DNA of 64,000 nucleotides from Bacillota bacterium (GCA_023393125.1 JAEWMQ010000092.1:10701-74700); one strand, 5' to 3'. Shown: positions 8,882 to 17,250, numbered from the stretch's first letter. Translations and numbers: made by a program. The notes: generated from the letters alone by a model not told the origin.

Positions 8882-9463
8882 CTATTTAGATGTAATAATA
8901 TCGTCTATAAGTCCATATGCTTTTGCTTCTTCAGCAGTCTTCCAGTTATCTCTTTCAACGTCATTATTAATACGTTCAATAGATTGCCCTGTAAACTCTG
9001 CTAACATACGGTTCATACGCTCTTTTGTTTTAATAATATGCTCTGCTGTAATTTGGATATCAGTTGCTTGGCCTTTTGCTCCACCAAGAGGTTGGTGAAT
9101 CATTACTTCAGCATTAGGAAGTGCAAAACGTTTGCCTTTTGTTCCTCCTGCAAGTAAGAATGCTCCCATACTTGCAGCCATACCCATACAGATTGTTGAT
9201 ACATCACATTTAATATATTGCATTGTATCATAAATAGCCATACCATCTGATATAGAGCCGCCTGGACTATTGATATAAAACATAATGTCTTTATCAGGAT
9301 CTTCAGCTTCTAAAAACAATAGTTGTGCCACAATAAGGTTAGCTGTTACATTGTTAACCTCATCACCTAAGATAATGATACGATCTTTTAATAGACGAGA
9401 ATAAATATCGTAGGAACGTTCTCCTCTATTTGTTTGTTCTATAACCATTGGGACTAAACTCAT
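8882..9463 (-). CDS. clpP: ClpP protease subunit
   Basis: This is the 14-mer serine peptidase of the ClpXP and ClpCP machines. It has 193 residues with the catalytic triad Ser98 (GMAASMG), His123 (MIHQPLGG) and an Asp near 172. The N-terminal axial loop LVPMVIEQTNRGER is the family signature. An AGGAGG site lies eight bases before the ATG. It is encoded between tig and clpX, the standard tig-clpP-clpX order. MecA, encoded at 51.3-52.0 kb, would deliver substrates to a ClpC partner that is not in the window. Confidence 0.98.
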   Translation of the reverse strand: MSLVPMVIEQTNRGERSYDIYSRLLKDRIIILGDEVNNVTANLIVAQLLFLEAEDPDKDIMFYINSPGGSISDGMAIYDTMQYIKCDVSTICMGMAASMGAFLLAGGTKGKRFALPNAEVMIHQPLGGAKGQATDIQITAEHIIKTKERMNRMLAEFTGQSIERINNDVERDNWKTAEEAKAYGLIDDIITSK

Positions 9464-9514
9464 TCTGGTAGCCTCCTTCTCTCTCTTAGGATAAATACTC
9501 CATTTTACTACTTA

Positions 9515-10813
9515 CTATTTTTCTACTTTTTCTGCAGATTCTGTAATGACTTTAGCTGCTTTTTGAACTTTAATATCTGCTGTTAAAGCTTCTTGCTCAT
9601 AATTAGCAAAAGATTTTTTAAGTTCTTCATATGGCATTTGGTACATAGCTGCAATTGTTTTTAATTCTTCATCGATGTCTTCTTCTGAAACAGTGATACC
9701 TTCTACTTCAGCAATTTTTTCAAGAACTAAACGAGATTTAATTTGGTGCTCAGCATCTTTAGCAAAGTTTTCTCTAAATGCTTCCATGCTTTGACCTGTG
9801 AATTGTAAGTATTGTTCTAACTGTAAGCCTTGAGAAGCCATACGGTTTGAGAAGTTTTTAACGTTTCTGTCAACTTGTTCTTCGACCATAGCTGATGGTA
9901 CTTCTAATGTAGCATTTGCTACTGCATTTTCTACAGCTTGTTGTTCGAAGATATTTTTGTTATTTGTTTCTTTGTCTTTAAGAAGTTTTGCCTTAAGATC
10001 TTCTTTGTATTCAGCTAAAGTTTCAAATTCTGAAATATCAGCTGCAAAATCATCATTAATTTCTGGTAATTCATTTACTTTAATAGCTTTAATAGCTACT
10101 TTGAATAATGCTGGTTTCCCTGCAAGTTCTGCTACATGGTATTCAGTTGGGAATGTTACATTAACTTCTACTTCTTCACCAATGTTTTTACCAATTAATT
10201 GATCTTCGAAGTTGTCAATGAATGATTTTGAACCAATTACTAAGTCATAATCTGTTCCTTTTCCACCTTCAAATGCGTTGCCATCTACGAAACCTTCGAA
10301 GTCGATTGTTACTTTATCTTGAGGCATAACAGCTCTATCTTCTACTGTGATTTCACGTGCATTTTTTTGTGCTTCTTTGTTAATAGCTTCATTAACTTCT
10401 TCTTCTGTTACTTCTGTTTTTTCTACTTCAACTTTTAAGTTTTTGTAGTCACCTAATGTTACTTCTGGTTTTACTGTAACGATAGCTGTATATTTCATAC
10501 CATCTTTTGACATTTCAGTTACTTCTAATTCATTTGGACGAATGCGTGCTGCAATGTCAATTTTATTTTCTTCGATTGCTGCAAATAATGTTTCATCAAT
10601 TAAAAGGTCTGCAGCTTTATTGAAAAACACTTCAACACCGTACATTTTTTCAATCATAGCGCGAGGCACTTTACCTTTACGGAATCCTTGAATATTGAAG
10701 TCCTTTTTCATTACTTCATATGCTTTATCAATTGCCGATGCAACTTTTGCACCTTCTACTTCTACTGTAAGTTTTACTTGGCTTTTTTCCATTGTTTCTA
10801 CTTGTGTGTTCAT
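9515..10813 (-). CDS. tig: trigger factor, ribosome-associated chaperone
   Basis: Trigger factor binds nascent chains at the ribosome exit tunnel and has a prolyl isomerase domain. It has 432 residues. The N-terminal ribosome-binding domain contains the FRKGKVPR signature near residue 45. A central FKBP-type domain (about 150-245) has the KVTIDFEGFVDG segment, and the C-terminal helical chaperone arms follow. The start is supported by AAGGAGG. It is the first gene of the tig-clpP-clpX cluster and is probably driven from the promoter-like sequence at 10892-10900. Confidence 0.98.
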   Translation of the reverse strand: MNTQVETMEKSQVKLTVEVEGAKVASAIDKAYEVMKKDFNIQGFRKGKVPRAMIEKMYGVEVFFNKAADLLIDETLFAAIEENKIDIAARIRPNELEVTEMSKDGMKYTAIVTVKPEVTLGDYKNLKVEVEKTEVTEEEVNEAINKEAQKNAREITVEDRAVMPQDKVTIDFEGFVDGNAFEGGKGTDYDLVIGSKSFIDNFEDQLIGKNIGEEVEVNVTFPTEYHVAELAGKPALFKVAIKAIKVNELPEINDDFAADISEFETLAEYKEDLKAKLLKDKETNNKNIFEQQAVENAVANATLEVPSAMVEEQVDRNVKNFSNRMASQGLQLEQYLQFTGQSMEAFRENFAKDAEHQIKSRLVLEKIAEVEGITVSEEDIDEELKTIAAMYQMPYEELKKSFANYEQEALTADIKVQKAAKVITESAEKVEK

Positions 10814-11104
10814 TAAAATTTATCCTCCTTAAGGTTTCCCTGCTTTGTAGTGTCATTGCATAAATATAGCATTTTAAACTAACATTTCGTTATTATATCA
10901 TAACCTTGGTAAAAAATCCATATCGCATTTTCGAATATTTTCTTGATAGTCAACTATATTTTGCATATTTTTCCATACTTTCATACATGATTTACTACTT
11001 TTATTCCAAGTATTACAACTAGCCTTATAGAGGCCACTTACCTTATAATGAGACTATGTAATAACTTTGTAATATAGATTTCACATTAGGAAGGATTTTA
11101 AACG
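10814..11104. promoter_or_regulatory. divergent intergenic region with tig extended -10 promoter
   Basis: This gap of about 290 bases separates tig (-) from the small gene at 11105 (+). On the minus strand an extended -10 (TGA TATAAT, 10892-10900) lies about 80 bases before the tig start without a convincing -35. On the plus strand TATAAT at 11044-11049 is a possible -10 for the small gene. I saw no CIRCE element or CtsR-type repeat. Confidence 0.4.
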
Positions 11105-11542
11105 ATGGATCATTATACAAGTAGCTCCGTCACACTTCAAAGCTTTGACCAGACTTATACAAATGATATACGTCCTAAACTTGAAGCTATTGACCTTTTT
11201 TTAAAATCAAGTGAAGCACCTTATGCCAGCACAGAAGTAGCTTCTGTTCTTGAGGTAGAACATGCTGAATTATTAAACACTATGACTGAAAATAACATTA
11301 TAGAACTTAATCGCCTTACCTTTTTCCATGTGATTTTCTATTTATCAAGTGATATTTGTAAATTAATCACCAAACAGTGGAAATATCATAATTGTAAAGC
11401 TTATAGTGCACAAATGATTTCAGATATTTATAAGTTAAATATACATAAAGTAACAAGTGCTTTTGAAGAAATGGGTACTGAATTAATTACTGATGTAGAA
11501 CTTATGGATGTGTTTAAGCGTATTCACACTACTGTTTTTTAA
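11105..11542 (+). CDS. hypothetical protein, possible winged-helix
   Basis: I do not recognise this 145-residue protein. It is soluble, acidic and rich in predicted helix, with no signal peptide. Residues about 20-80 (LEAIDLFLKS through NNIIELNRLTF) have the spacing of a small helix-turn-helix or winged-helix unit, and a second helical repeat follows. That is suggestive only. AGGAAGG stands before the ATG at normal spacing, and a terminator follows. It is monocistronic between tig and a DJ-1 gene. Coding quality looks normal, and the reading frame is not a shadow of another gene. Confidence 0.65.
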   Translation: MDHYTSSSVTLQSFDQTYTNDIRPKLEAIDLFLKSSEAPYASTEVASVLEVEHAELLNTMTENNIIELNRLTFFHVIFYLSSDICKLITKQWKYHNCKAYSAQMISDIYKLNIHKVTSAFEEMGTELITDVELMDVFKRIHTTVF

Positions 11543-11588
11543 AACAATAGTCTTTATAAACGGTTTAGGGTTTATTTAATAACATTCT

Positions 11589-11624
11589 AGGGTATATCAC
11601 TACTAGTAATATACCCTTTTTTGT
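11589..11624. terminator. bidirectional terminator between convergent genes
   Basis: A 9-bp stem (11589-11597 with 11609-11617) is followed on the plus strand by a run of T. It lies between the convergent small gene ending at 11542 and the DJ-1 gene ending at 11632. Confidence 0.8.
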
Positions 11625-11631
11625 TTACCCT

Positions 11632-12180
11632 CTATTCATTTGCAATAAGCATACCTCTTTTTACTTCATTAGCTACCTCTTCGCCTTTTATTATTTCTAA
11701 AAGCTTGAGTGCAAATGAAATAGAATAACCTGCACCTTTTCCTGTTACTATGTGATTACTTACAACTACCCCATCTTCTACATACTGACATCCTATAAGC
11801 TGTTTCTCATATCCTGGATAGCACGTTGCTACTTCTCCATTTAACAAACCATGTTTTCCTAAAATACTTGGTGCTGCACAAATAGCCGCTAACCATTTAT
11901 TTTGCTCCTTAAAGCATCTAAGCTGTTCTATAAGCATGCTGTTTTCTTCCAGATGATTAACGCCTGGCACACCACCTGGTAATACCATCATGTCAATTTC
12001 AGTATGATCTACTTCATCTATGGTTTTATCCATGTTAATACTCACACCACGAGAACTTACCACAGTCTTTCCATTAACACCTACCATCGTAACTTCCACT
12101 TTTCCCCTTCTTAGTATATCTACTACTGATAATGCTTCTATTTCTTCATAACCTGTCCCAAAATAAAGTGCTACCTTCAT
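11632..12180 (-). CDS. DJ-1/PfpI family protein (DJ-1, YajL-like)
   Basis: This 182-residue protein belongs to the DJ-1/ThiJ branch of the class I glutamine amidotransferase-like fold. The nucleophile-elbow cysteine is Cys101 in AAICAAPSILG, and the conserved Glu lies in the GYEEIEA segment near residue 13. The family includes DJ-1-type deglycases/glyoxalases and chaperones whose activities are debated, so no substrate is assigned. The start follows AAAGGAGGAG. The gene is monocistronic and convergent with its left neighbour. Confidence 0.92.
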   Translation of the reverse strand: MKVALYFGTGYEEIEALSVVDILRRGKVEVTMVGVNGKTVVSSRGVSINMDKTIDEVDHTEIDMMVLPGGVPGVNHLEENSMLIEQLRCFKEQNKWLAAICAAPSILGKHGLLNGEVATCYPGYEKQLIGCQYVEDGVVVSNHIVTGKGAGYSISFALKLLEIIKGEEVANEVKRGMLIANE

Positions 12181-12481
12181 TTTTCTCCTCCTTTAATAAA
12201 AATTACCTCTTAATAGTTCATATAAAATTCATTATTATATCTTAAGTATAAAGGATTAAAAACAAACTTGCCAGCCAGCAACTCAACTTTTACATCTATG
12301 TAACATGAAGAACAATAATTCTGTCTAATTTATTCCTATTTCTATTCTATTTGTAAGTTTAGCTAAGATAACTCACTAAATCACTTTACAATAATCACTC
12401 ATTCCCTCTTATATACATACTATAATCTTGTAATACCCTTATTTTCTATGTACAAATCCAATTTAGAACAGGGGGAGCTCT
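12181..12481 (+). promoter_or_regulatory. upstream region of the collagen-like gene with sporulation-type promoter candidate
   Basis: This 300-base AT-rich gap separates the DJ-1 gene (-) from the collagen-like gene (+). At 12416-12424 the sequence CATACTATA matches the sigma-K -10 pattern CATAnnnTA. A CACT at 12396-12399, about 16 bases upstream, fits the short AC-type -35. A TATAAT overlaps at 12421-12426, but I saw no matching vegetative -35. The assignment is by eye and provisional. A GGGGGAG ribosome binding site lies at about 12471-12477. Confidence 0.35.
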
Positions 12482-13309
12482 ATGTCACATAACTATGGAA
12501 GAAAATGTACGTGTTTCACTGATAAAGAGCATGATAGTAACGAAAGATGTAAATCTACATGTAAAAGCCACTGTATAAAGCACTGTGATCATGATGACTG
12601 TCACCATGATTGTCATTGTCATCATGATGATTGTTGTCATCATGATGGCTGTCATCCTCGTTGCTGCTGTATTACTGGCCCTACCGGCCCTAAAGGTCCT
12701 ACTGGTCCTAGAGGTGCTACTGGCCCTACTGGTCCTACTGGCCCTACTGGTCCTACTGGCCCTACCGGCCCTAGAGGTGCTACTGGTCCTGGCAAATCCA
12801 TTATTCCTCTTGCTTCCGGAACAACAATAACTGTAGAAGATGGTCCTAGGGGCGGAACTAGACATTTAGGTGCTGCCATCGGCTTCGGTGCTTCTGAATC
12901 AGGTATTGATGTTGGTAATGGTACCACCGATACAATCACTATGGCTGCTGCTAATTTGAACGGAATGAATACAGCCTTTAGTATGCCAAGCGCCGGTACC
13001 ATCACAGCAATCTCCGCATACTTTGCCGTTACAGGTAATCTACCAAGTAGCTTTACTAGTGCAACCATTATAGCTCAAATTTATATCTCAACAACTCCAA
13101 ATGAAGTATTTTCACCTGTTGCTAACGTTGAATTAGTTCCAGATATCACTCAAAATAATTTTATAGCTCATAACATTAACTCTACTTTAAATATAAGTGT
13201 TACACCTGAAACTCGTATAATGGTTATTTTCTTTGCCGTGGTACCAGCAGGTCAAACGGGTGGAAATAACATCATTGGTTATGCAAGTGCTGGTCTTTTA
13301 CTAGGATAG
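12482..13309 (+). CDS. collagen-like spore-surface (BclB-related) protein with Cys/His-rich N-terminus
   Basis: This 275-residue protein has three parts. Residues 1-63 contain about 15 Cys and 13 His, often as CHH, DDC and CCC clusters. Residues 66-104 are 13 uninterrupted Gly-X-Y triplets, nine with Thr at Y (GPT or GAT). Residues about 107-275 form a Gly/Ala/Thr/Ile-rich beta domain ending YASAGLLLG, resembling the BclB C-terminal domain (TIGR03721) of exosporium proteins. Such proteins form trimeric filaments on spores, and Thr in the Y position is where BclA is glycosylated. There is no signal peptide, as expected for mother-cell assembly. It faces two glycosyltransferase genes across a shared terminator. 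The Cys/His segment may crosslink or bind metal; this is inference. Confidence 0.88.
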   Translation: MSHNYGRKCTCFTDKEHDSNERCKSTCKSHCIKHCDHDDCHHDCHCHHDDCCHHDGCHPRCCCITGPTGPKGPTGPRGATGPTGPTGPTGPTGPTGPRGATGPGKSIIPLASGTTITVEDGPRGGTRHLGAAIGFGASESGIDVGNGTTDTITMAAANLNGMNTAFSMPSAGTITAISAYFAVTGNLPSSFTSATIIAQIYISTTPNEVFSPVANVELVPDITQNNFIAHNINSTLNISVTPETRIMVIFFAVVPAGQTGGNNIIGYASAGLLLG

Positions 13310-13340
13310 AAAATCAAATCTTTCGACTAAACTATTTTAA

Positions 13341-13371
13341 TAAGAGGTAGCTCTCATAGAGTTACCTCTTA
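13341..13371. terminator. bidirectional terminator between collagen-like gene and glycosyltransferases
   Basis: A 9-bp stem (13341-13349 with 13363-13371) with further internal pairing (CTCT/AGAG) lies in the 75 bases between the convergent genes. T-richness on either side is modest. Confidence 0.65.
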
Positions 13372-13384
13372 CTTATTCATTTAT

Positions 13385-15346
13385 TTATGACTGGATTAGA
13401 AATTGTCCTTTAAAAAAATTAATTTGCCAACTACTTTTGTGGAGCTCACTTAAATGTTTTAATCCCATGGCTCCATATTGCTTCACTAATCCATTAAAGT
13501 TCACAACACTATCATCTATCAACTCTAGACGTTGCATCGCTACAGCATGATAAACAACTGATTGATAATTTACTTTTGGATACCACTTTGCCTTTGTTCC
13601 ATAGTAATAGTAATAACCTAATAACAGGCTATCATCTTCAAAACATTGCTTCCCTTTTAGAAATCTTAAATCATATCCTCCTACCTCCTCAAGAATACGA
13701 CTTACATGAATACAGGGGTGTGTAAACCCATGAACAATCTGATTACTTGTTAAATCTTTTAGAAACTCCTGCATTTCTGTATTATCTTTAGGTACTTCCC
13801 TTATGGTATTACCACTAAATTTCATATCTCCACCTTTATCAATAATCCCACAACTAATCATAGGTTCCTCATGAGTTTCTAAGTATTCTACTAAAGCTTC
13901 CTCCCATGAAGGTGTAAAAATCATATCTAAATGTACTTCACTTATATATTTTGCTTCTCTCCTATGGGTCCAAATGTACTCAAAACACTGCTGACGCCCT
14001 AATGGAATACCTATATTCTTTCCTTCTCCCATAATAATAAAATTGAGTTTAAATCCCTCTAGAAATTTTTCTAAATCTTGATTAGATAAGCACCCTTGAT
14101 TATAAACAATGACCGTTTTATACTTTGCTTTTTCTAATGAAGAAAGGCAAAGTGTTGCTAGCTCCTGATCTTCTAATAAATGCTCTTCTCTAAACAAAAG
14201 TAGTAACGTATGCACCAATTCCTCTTTTGCTTGAGATTTAATTGCTTTTTCCTGCATCCATTCTAAATATTTATCTTCTATAAGTTTCATATTATTCTTT
14301 ATACGGTGGTCCTTAGGATTAATTGCATTAGCTTCTTTTGCATATACTAATGCTTTATCATACAGACCCAAATAATATGCTCCCAAAGCTGCTAAATCAT
14401 ATAGTGTCTCATTCCATGCATAGCCCATATTAATATAACACTCTGACTTTTCTTTGATTTTTAATGCTTCACTGGCCATGCCAAACACTGTTAACCATTC
14501 TTCTTTTGAATAAGCATATTGAGCCATTTCTATATAAGCTTCTCTCATACAGGGTACCTCTGCAATAGCACGATAATACCATGCATCTGCTTCTTTACTT
14601 TTACCTAAATATCTATAGCTAGCTGCTATCCATCTCATTGCTGCACATCTTTCTTCTTTCCAAACCGCTAAATTTAATTGTAAATATCTCATTAATGTAT
14701 CTATGCACTGTTGCCATTTTTCTTTATACATATACTCCCTACCTAAATAGTAAGTCATCCTATCATCTTCTGGATTTTCTTTTACTGCCATCTCCAAAAG
14801 CTCTAAATAAGATCCTCTAGATTTAGTTGAATCAGGGTAGTGATTAAGAATCATTCCTTCTATAAAGACTTCTCTATACAGCTCATTCCCCATATATTGC
14901 AAGACTTCATGCACAGGATATACCCATCTAAAATTCTGCCTGTCATGTACTTTAAAATAGGTAAACTGAGTATCGGGTGTACCATCTAGATTTAAACTCC
15001 AATTATACAGATATTTACCTTGATGAGTGCCTTTTTGCCATGCATTTTCTAACGCTTTTCTCCATCCTGGTACTAAAATTTCATCTAAATCTGTACATAC
15101 GCAAATATCTACATCCTCTGGAAGATGTCCTAAAGAAATATTTCTTGCCACATCAAAGCGCCAAGGGATAATCTCTTCTTTATAAACAAGAGCACCTTTA
15201 GCTTCTAACACTTCTACCGTTTTATCCATTGAACCTGTATCTGTAACAACTATAACATCAGCTTCACTCATAGAATTTATCCATGCCTCAGCAAATTGCT
15301 CTTCATTTTTACATATTGCATATACTCCCACCTTAAAATGACTCAT
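13385..15346 (-). CDS. glycosyltransferase, GT2-like + TPR + second GT-like domain
   Basis: This 653-residue protein begins with a GT-A-fold glycosyltransferase (about 1-130) with the opening VYAICKNEEQF, a TDTGSMDKT nucleotide-sugar segment and the DLDE metal-binding motif at 86-89. TPR-like helical repeats follow (about 195-375; YYLGREYMY, WYYRAIAE). Residues about 385-650 look like a second GT-A-type domain, with VIVYNQG, LDMIFTPSWEEAL, CGIIDKGGDM and FEDDSLLLGYY; this part is absent from the neighbouring paralogue. There is no membrane segment, so it probably acts in the cytoplasm, perhaps of the mother cell. AAGGAGG precedes the ATG. It lies 16 bases after its paralogue. The acceptor is unknown, and the adjacent collagen-like protein is the obvious candidate. 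Confidence 0.88.
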   Translation of the reverse strand: MSHFKVGVYAICKNEEQFAEAWINSMSEADVIVVTDTGSMDKTVEVLEAKGALVYKEEIIPWRFDVARNISLGHLPEDVDICVCTDLDEILVPGWRKALENAWQKGTHQGKYLYNWSLNLDGTPDTQFTYFKVHDRQNFRWVYPVHEVLQYMGNELYREVFIEGMILNHYPDSTKSRGSYLELLEMAVKENPEDDRMTYYLGREYMYKEKWQQCIDTLMRYLQLNLAVWKEERCAAMRWIAASYRYLGKSKEADAWYYRAIAEVPCMREAYIEMAQYAYSKEEWLTVFGMASEALKIKEKSECYINMGYAWNETLYDLAALGAYYLGLYDKALVYAKEANAINPKDHRIKNNMKLIEDKYLEWMQEKAIKSQAKEELVHTLLLLFREEHLLEDQELATLCLSSLEKAKYKTVIVYNQGCLSNQDLEKFLEGFKLNFIIMGEGKNIGIPLGRQQCFEYIWTHRREAKYISEVHLDMIFTPSWEEALVEYLETHEEPMISCGIIDKGGDMKFSGNTIREVPKDNTEMQEFLKDLTSNQIVHGFTHPCIHVSRILEEVGGYDLRFLKGKQCFEDDSLLLGYYYYYGTKAKWYPKVNYQSVVYHAVAMQRLELIDDSVVNFNGLVKQYGAMGLKHLSELHKSSWQINFFKGQFLIQS

Positions 15347-15362
15347 TCTATTACCTCCTTCC

Positions 15363-16445
15363 TTATAATTTAGCTTTAATAAGCTTTTTATTATTTTCTA
15401 ATCTTGAATCATTAGGTAATAACTCACACGCTCTTATAGCATGTTCATAGGCTTTTTCATAGAGACCTAAGTAATAACAAGAAATGGCTGCATAATCTTC
15501 TAATATATATTCCCAGCACTCAGATTCAACTAAATAACTTTCAGATCTTTCTTTTATTTCTAAACCTTTTTTTGTTGCAAAAAATAATAACTCCCAATTT
15601 TCTTCACTGTATGCTAGCTTTGCCATATATAGATAAGGTTCTCTTACATATGAACACTCAGCTATGGCACGATAAAGCCAAGCTTTTGCTTCTACCATAT
15701 TCCCCAGTTCTTTATAACTATTAGAAATAAAACGCATAGAAGCTGATCTTTCCTCATCCCAAGTAGCTGTTGGTAGTGCCAAATGTTTCTTTAAAGTCGC
15801 TATACAAGCATCATATTTGTTATAATACATATACTCTCGTCCTAGCCAAAAAATCGTACGATCATCCATAGGATTTTCTTCCGCTGATAACTCCAATAAA
15901 GATAAGTATTGTCCTCTAGATTTAGTTAAATCCGGGTAATGATTCAGTACAATATCATAGATAGCTACTGACTGATCTATTTCTTTTCCGTTATACTCAA
16001 GTACCTCATGTACAGGATGAACCCATCTAAAATGATTCCTAGCATGTATTTTTTCCATTACAAATTGCTTATCAGGGCTACCATCTGTATTATAGGACCA
16101 CGTAAACATATATTTTGCCCTTGTATAGAAAGGTTGCCACGTCTCTTCTAGTTTATTTCTCCATCCCTGTTCAAACACTTCATCTAAGTCATTGGATACA
16201 CAAATATCCACATCTATAGGTACATAATCTAATGCCTTATTTCTAGCCACATCAAACCGCCATGGATGAACCTTCTCTTCATATACAATGGCACCTCTTG
16301 CACGAAGTTTATTAACAGTCTCATCAGTTGAACCTGTATCCAATACTACTACTAAGTCAGCCTCACTTACAGCATCCATCCACCGATCAACAAATTGTTC
16401 TTCATTTTTACTGATAGCATAAACACATACCTTATATTTACTCAT
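15363..16445 (-). CDS. glycosyltransferase, GT2-like + TPR
   Basis: This 360-residue paralogue of the next gene in the operon has the same N-terminal GT-A domain (VYAISKNEEQF, LDTGSTDET, NDLDEV) and the same TPR-like region (WLGREYMYY, WLYRAIAECS), but stops where the other continues into a second domain. A longer reading to 16556 exists, but AGAGGTGAAGAG directly before the ATG at 16445 sets the start at MSKYKVCVYA. It is the first gene of a two-gene unit. The family (TPR-containing GT2) is frequent in spore-formers, and some members act on spore-coat or flagellar proteins. The acceptor here is unproven. Confidence 0.88.
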   Translation of the reverse strand: MSKYKVCVYAISKNEEQFVDRWMDAVSEADLVVVLDTGSTDETVNKLRARGAIVYEEKVHPWRFDVARNKALDYVPIDVDICVSNDLDEVFEQGWRNKLEETWQPFYTRAKYMFTWSYNTDGSPDKQFVMEKIHARNHFRWVHPVHEVLEYNGKEIDQSVAIYDIVLNHYPDLTKSRGQYLSLLELSAEENPMDDRTIFWLGREYMYYNKYDACIATLKKHLALPTATWDEERSASMRFISNSYKELGNMVEAKAWLYRAIAECSYVREPYLYMAKLAYSEENWELLFFATKKGLEIKERSESYLVESECWEYILEDYAAISCYYLGLYEKAYEHAIRACELLPNDSRLENNKKLIKAKL

Positions 16446-16707
16446 CTCTTCACCTCTCTTACCCCAGATCAATAATAGCTGCGCAGCATCTTTCCCTCTC
16501 TTTTTCTTCTTCTCTCTTATATGTATATGACACAACTTTATATGAAAACTCATCAATAAAAGAAAAAGATATCATATCCATGATCTTAATAGAATCCAAA
16601 TTTAAATTTTCAGATAATTAGTGCGGTATATTTCCCTAAATACATGTTTTTATCTTTCTAATGTGGTAAGATGATATATAATAACTTATAATTAAGGAGG
16701 TATTATC
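16446..16707. other. divergent intergenic region
   Basis: These 262 bases lie between the glycosyltransferase pair (-) and the CYTH gene (+). On the minus strand two TCATATA-like stretches about 15 bases apart could be read as a sporulation (sigma-E-like) promoter, but the match is too loose to call. Nothing else was seen. Confidence 0.3.
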
Positions 16708-17166
16708 TTGGAAATTGAACGCAAATTTTTAGTGCAACACTATCCTTTACTTGCAACATACTCAAGCAAAAAAATAACACAAGCATACATTTCAACTGAC
16801 CCTGTTATTCGACTACGCGAGATGGGAGACCAATATTTTCTTACTGTTAAATCCCAAGGACATATGATACGTGAAGAATTTGAAATGCCTATCACCAAGG
16901 AGCAATATGACTCTCTTTATAAAAAAGTAGATAGTTCACCTATTGAAAAAATCAGGTATTTTATTCCCTTAGAAAATAACTTAACGGCTGAACTAGATAT
17001 TTATAAAGGTCACCTAGATGGCTTATGTACAGTAGAAGTTGAGTTTATTTCTGTAGCTGCTGCTGATTCTTTTACTCCTCCTCAATGGTTTGGAAAAGAT
17101 ATCACTTTAGATAATCGCTATAAAAACAATAATTTAGCTACTTATGGAATACCTATAGAAAAATAA
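16708..17166 (+). CDS. CYTH domain protein (triphosphate tunnel family)
   Basis: This 152-residue single-domain protein opens with MEIERKFLV, the ExExK signature of the CYTH (CyaB/thiamine-triphosphatase) superfamily. It has the alternating charged beta strands that line the triphosphate tunnel (IRLREMGDQYFLTVKSQG, LTAELDIYKG, TVEVEF). Bacterial members hydrolyse inorganic triphosphate or other organic triphosphates with a divalent metal; the specific substrate cannot be read from sequence. The start is TTG, seven bases after AAGGAGG (16694-16700), and no better ATG exists. The gene is monocistronic with a strong terminator. Confidence 0.9.
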   Translation: MEIERKFLVQHYPLLATYSSKKITQAYISTDPVIRLREMGDQYFLTVKSQGHMIREEFEMPITKEQYDSLYKKVDSSPIEKIRYFIPLENNLTAELDIYKGHLDGLCTVEVEFISVAAADSFTPPQWFGKDITLDNRYKNNNLATYGIPIEK

Positions 17167-17207
17167 ATCATTATTAAGAGTTAACGCTAATAGTTAGATA
17201 AACAAAA

Positions 17208-17250
17208 AAGCCGAACCAAGTATCATTCATTTACTTGGTTCGGCTTATCT
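17208..17250 (+). terminator. terminator after the CYTH gene
   Basis: A 15-bp perfect stem (17208-17222 with 17232-17246) closes the CYTH transcription unit. It is preceded by an A tract and followed by a T-containing stretch. Confidence 0.85.

Noticed and set aside
7367..11104. CIRCE or CtsR operators near the clp and lon genes
   Set aside because: I found no matching inverted or tandem repeats in the intergenic segments.
12485..13068. Several open frames in other phases across the collagen-like gene
   Set aside because: The triplet repeats keep all frames open and give Ala/Gly/Pro/Val-rich nonsense. Only the plus frame from 12482 has a ribosome binding site and a recognisable C-terminal domain.
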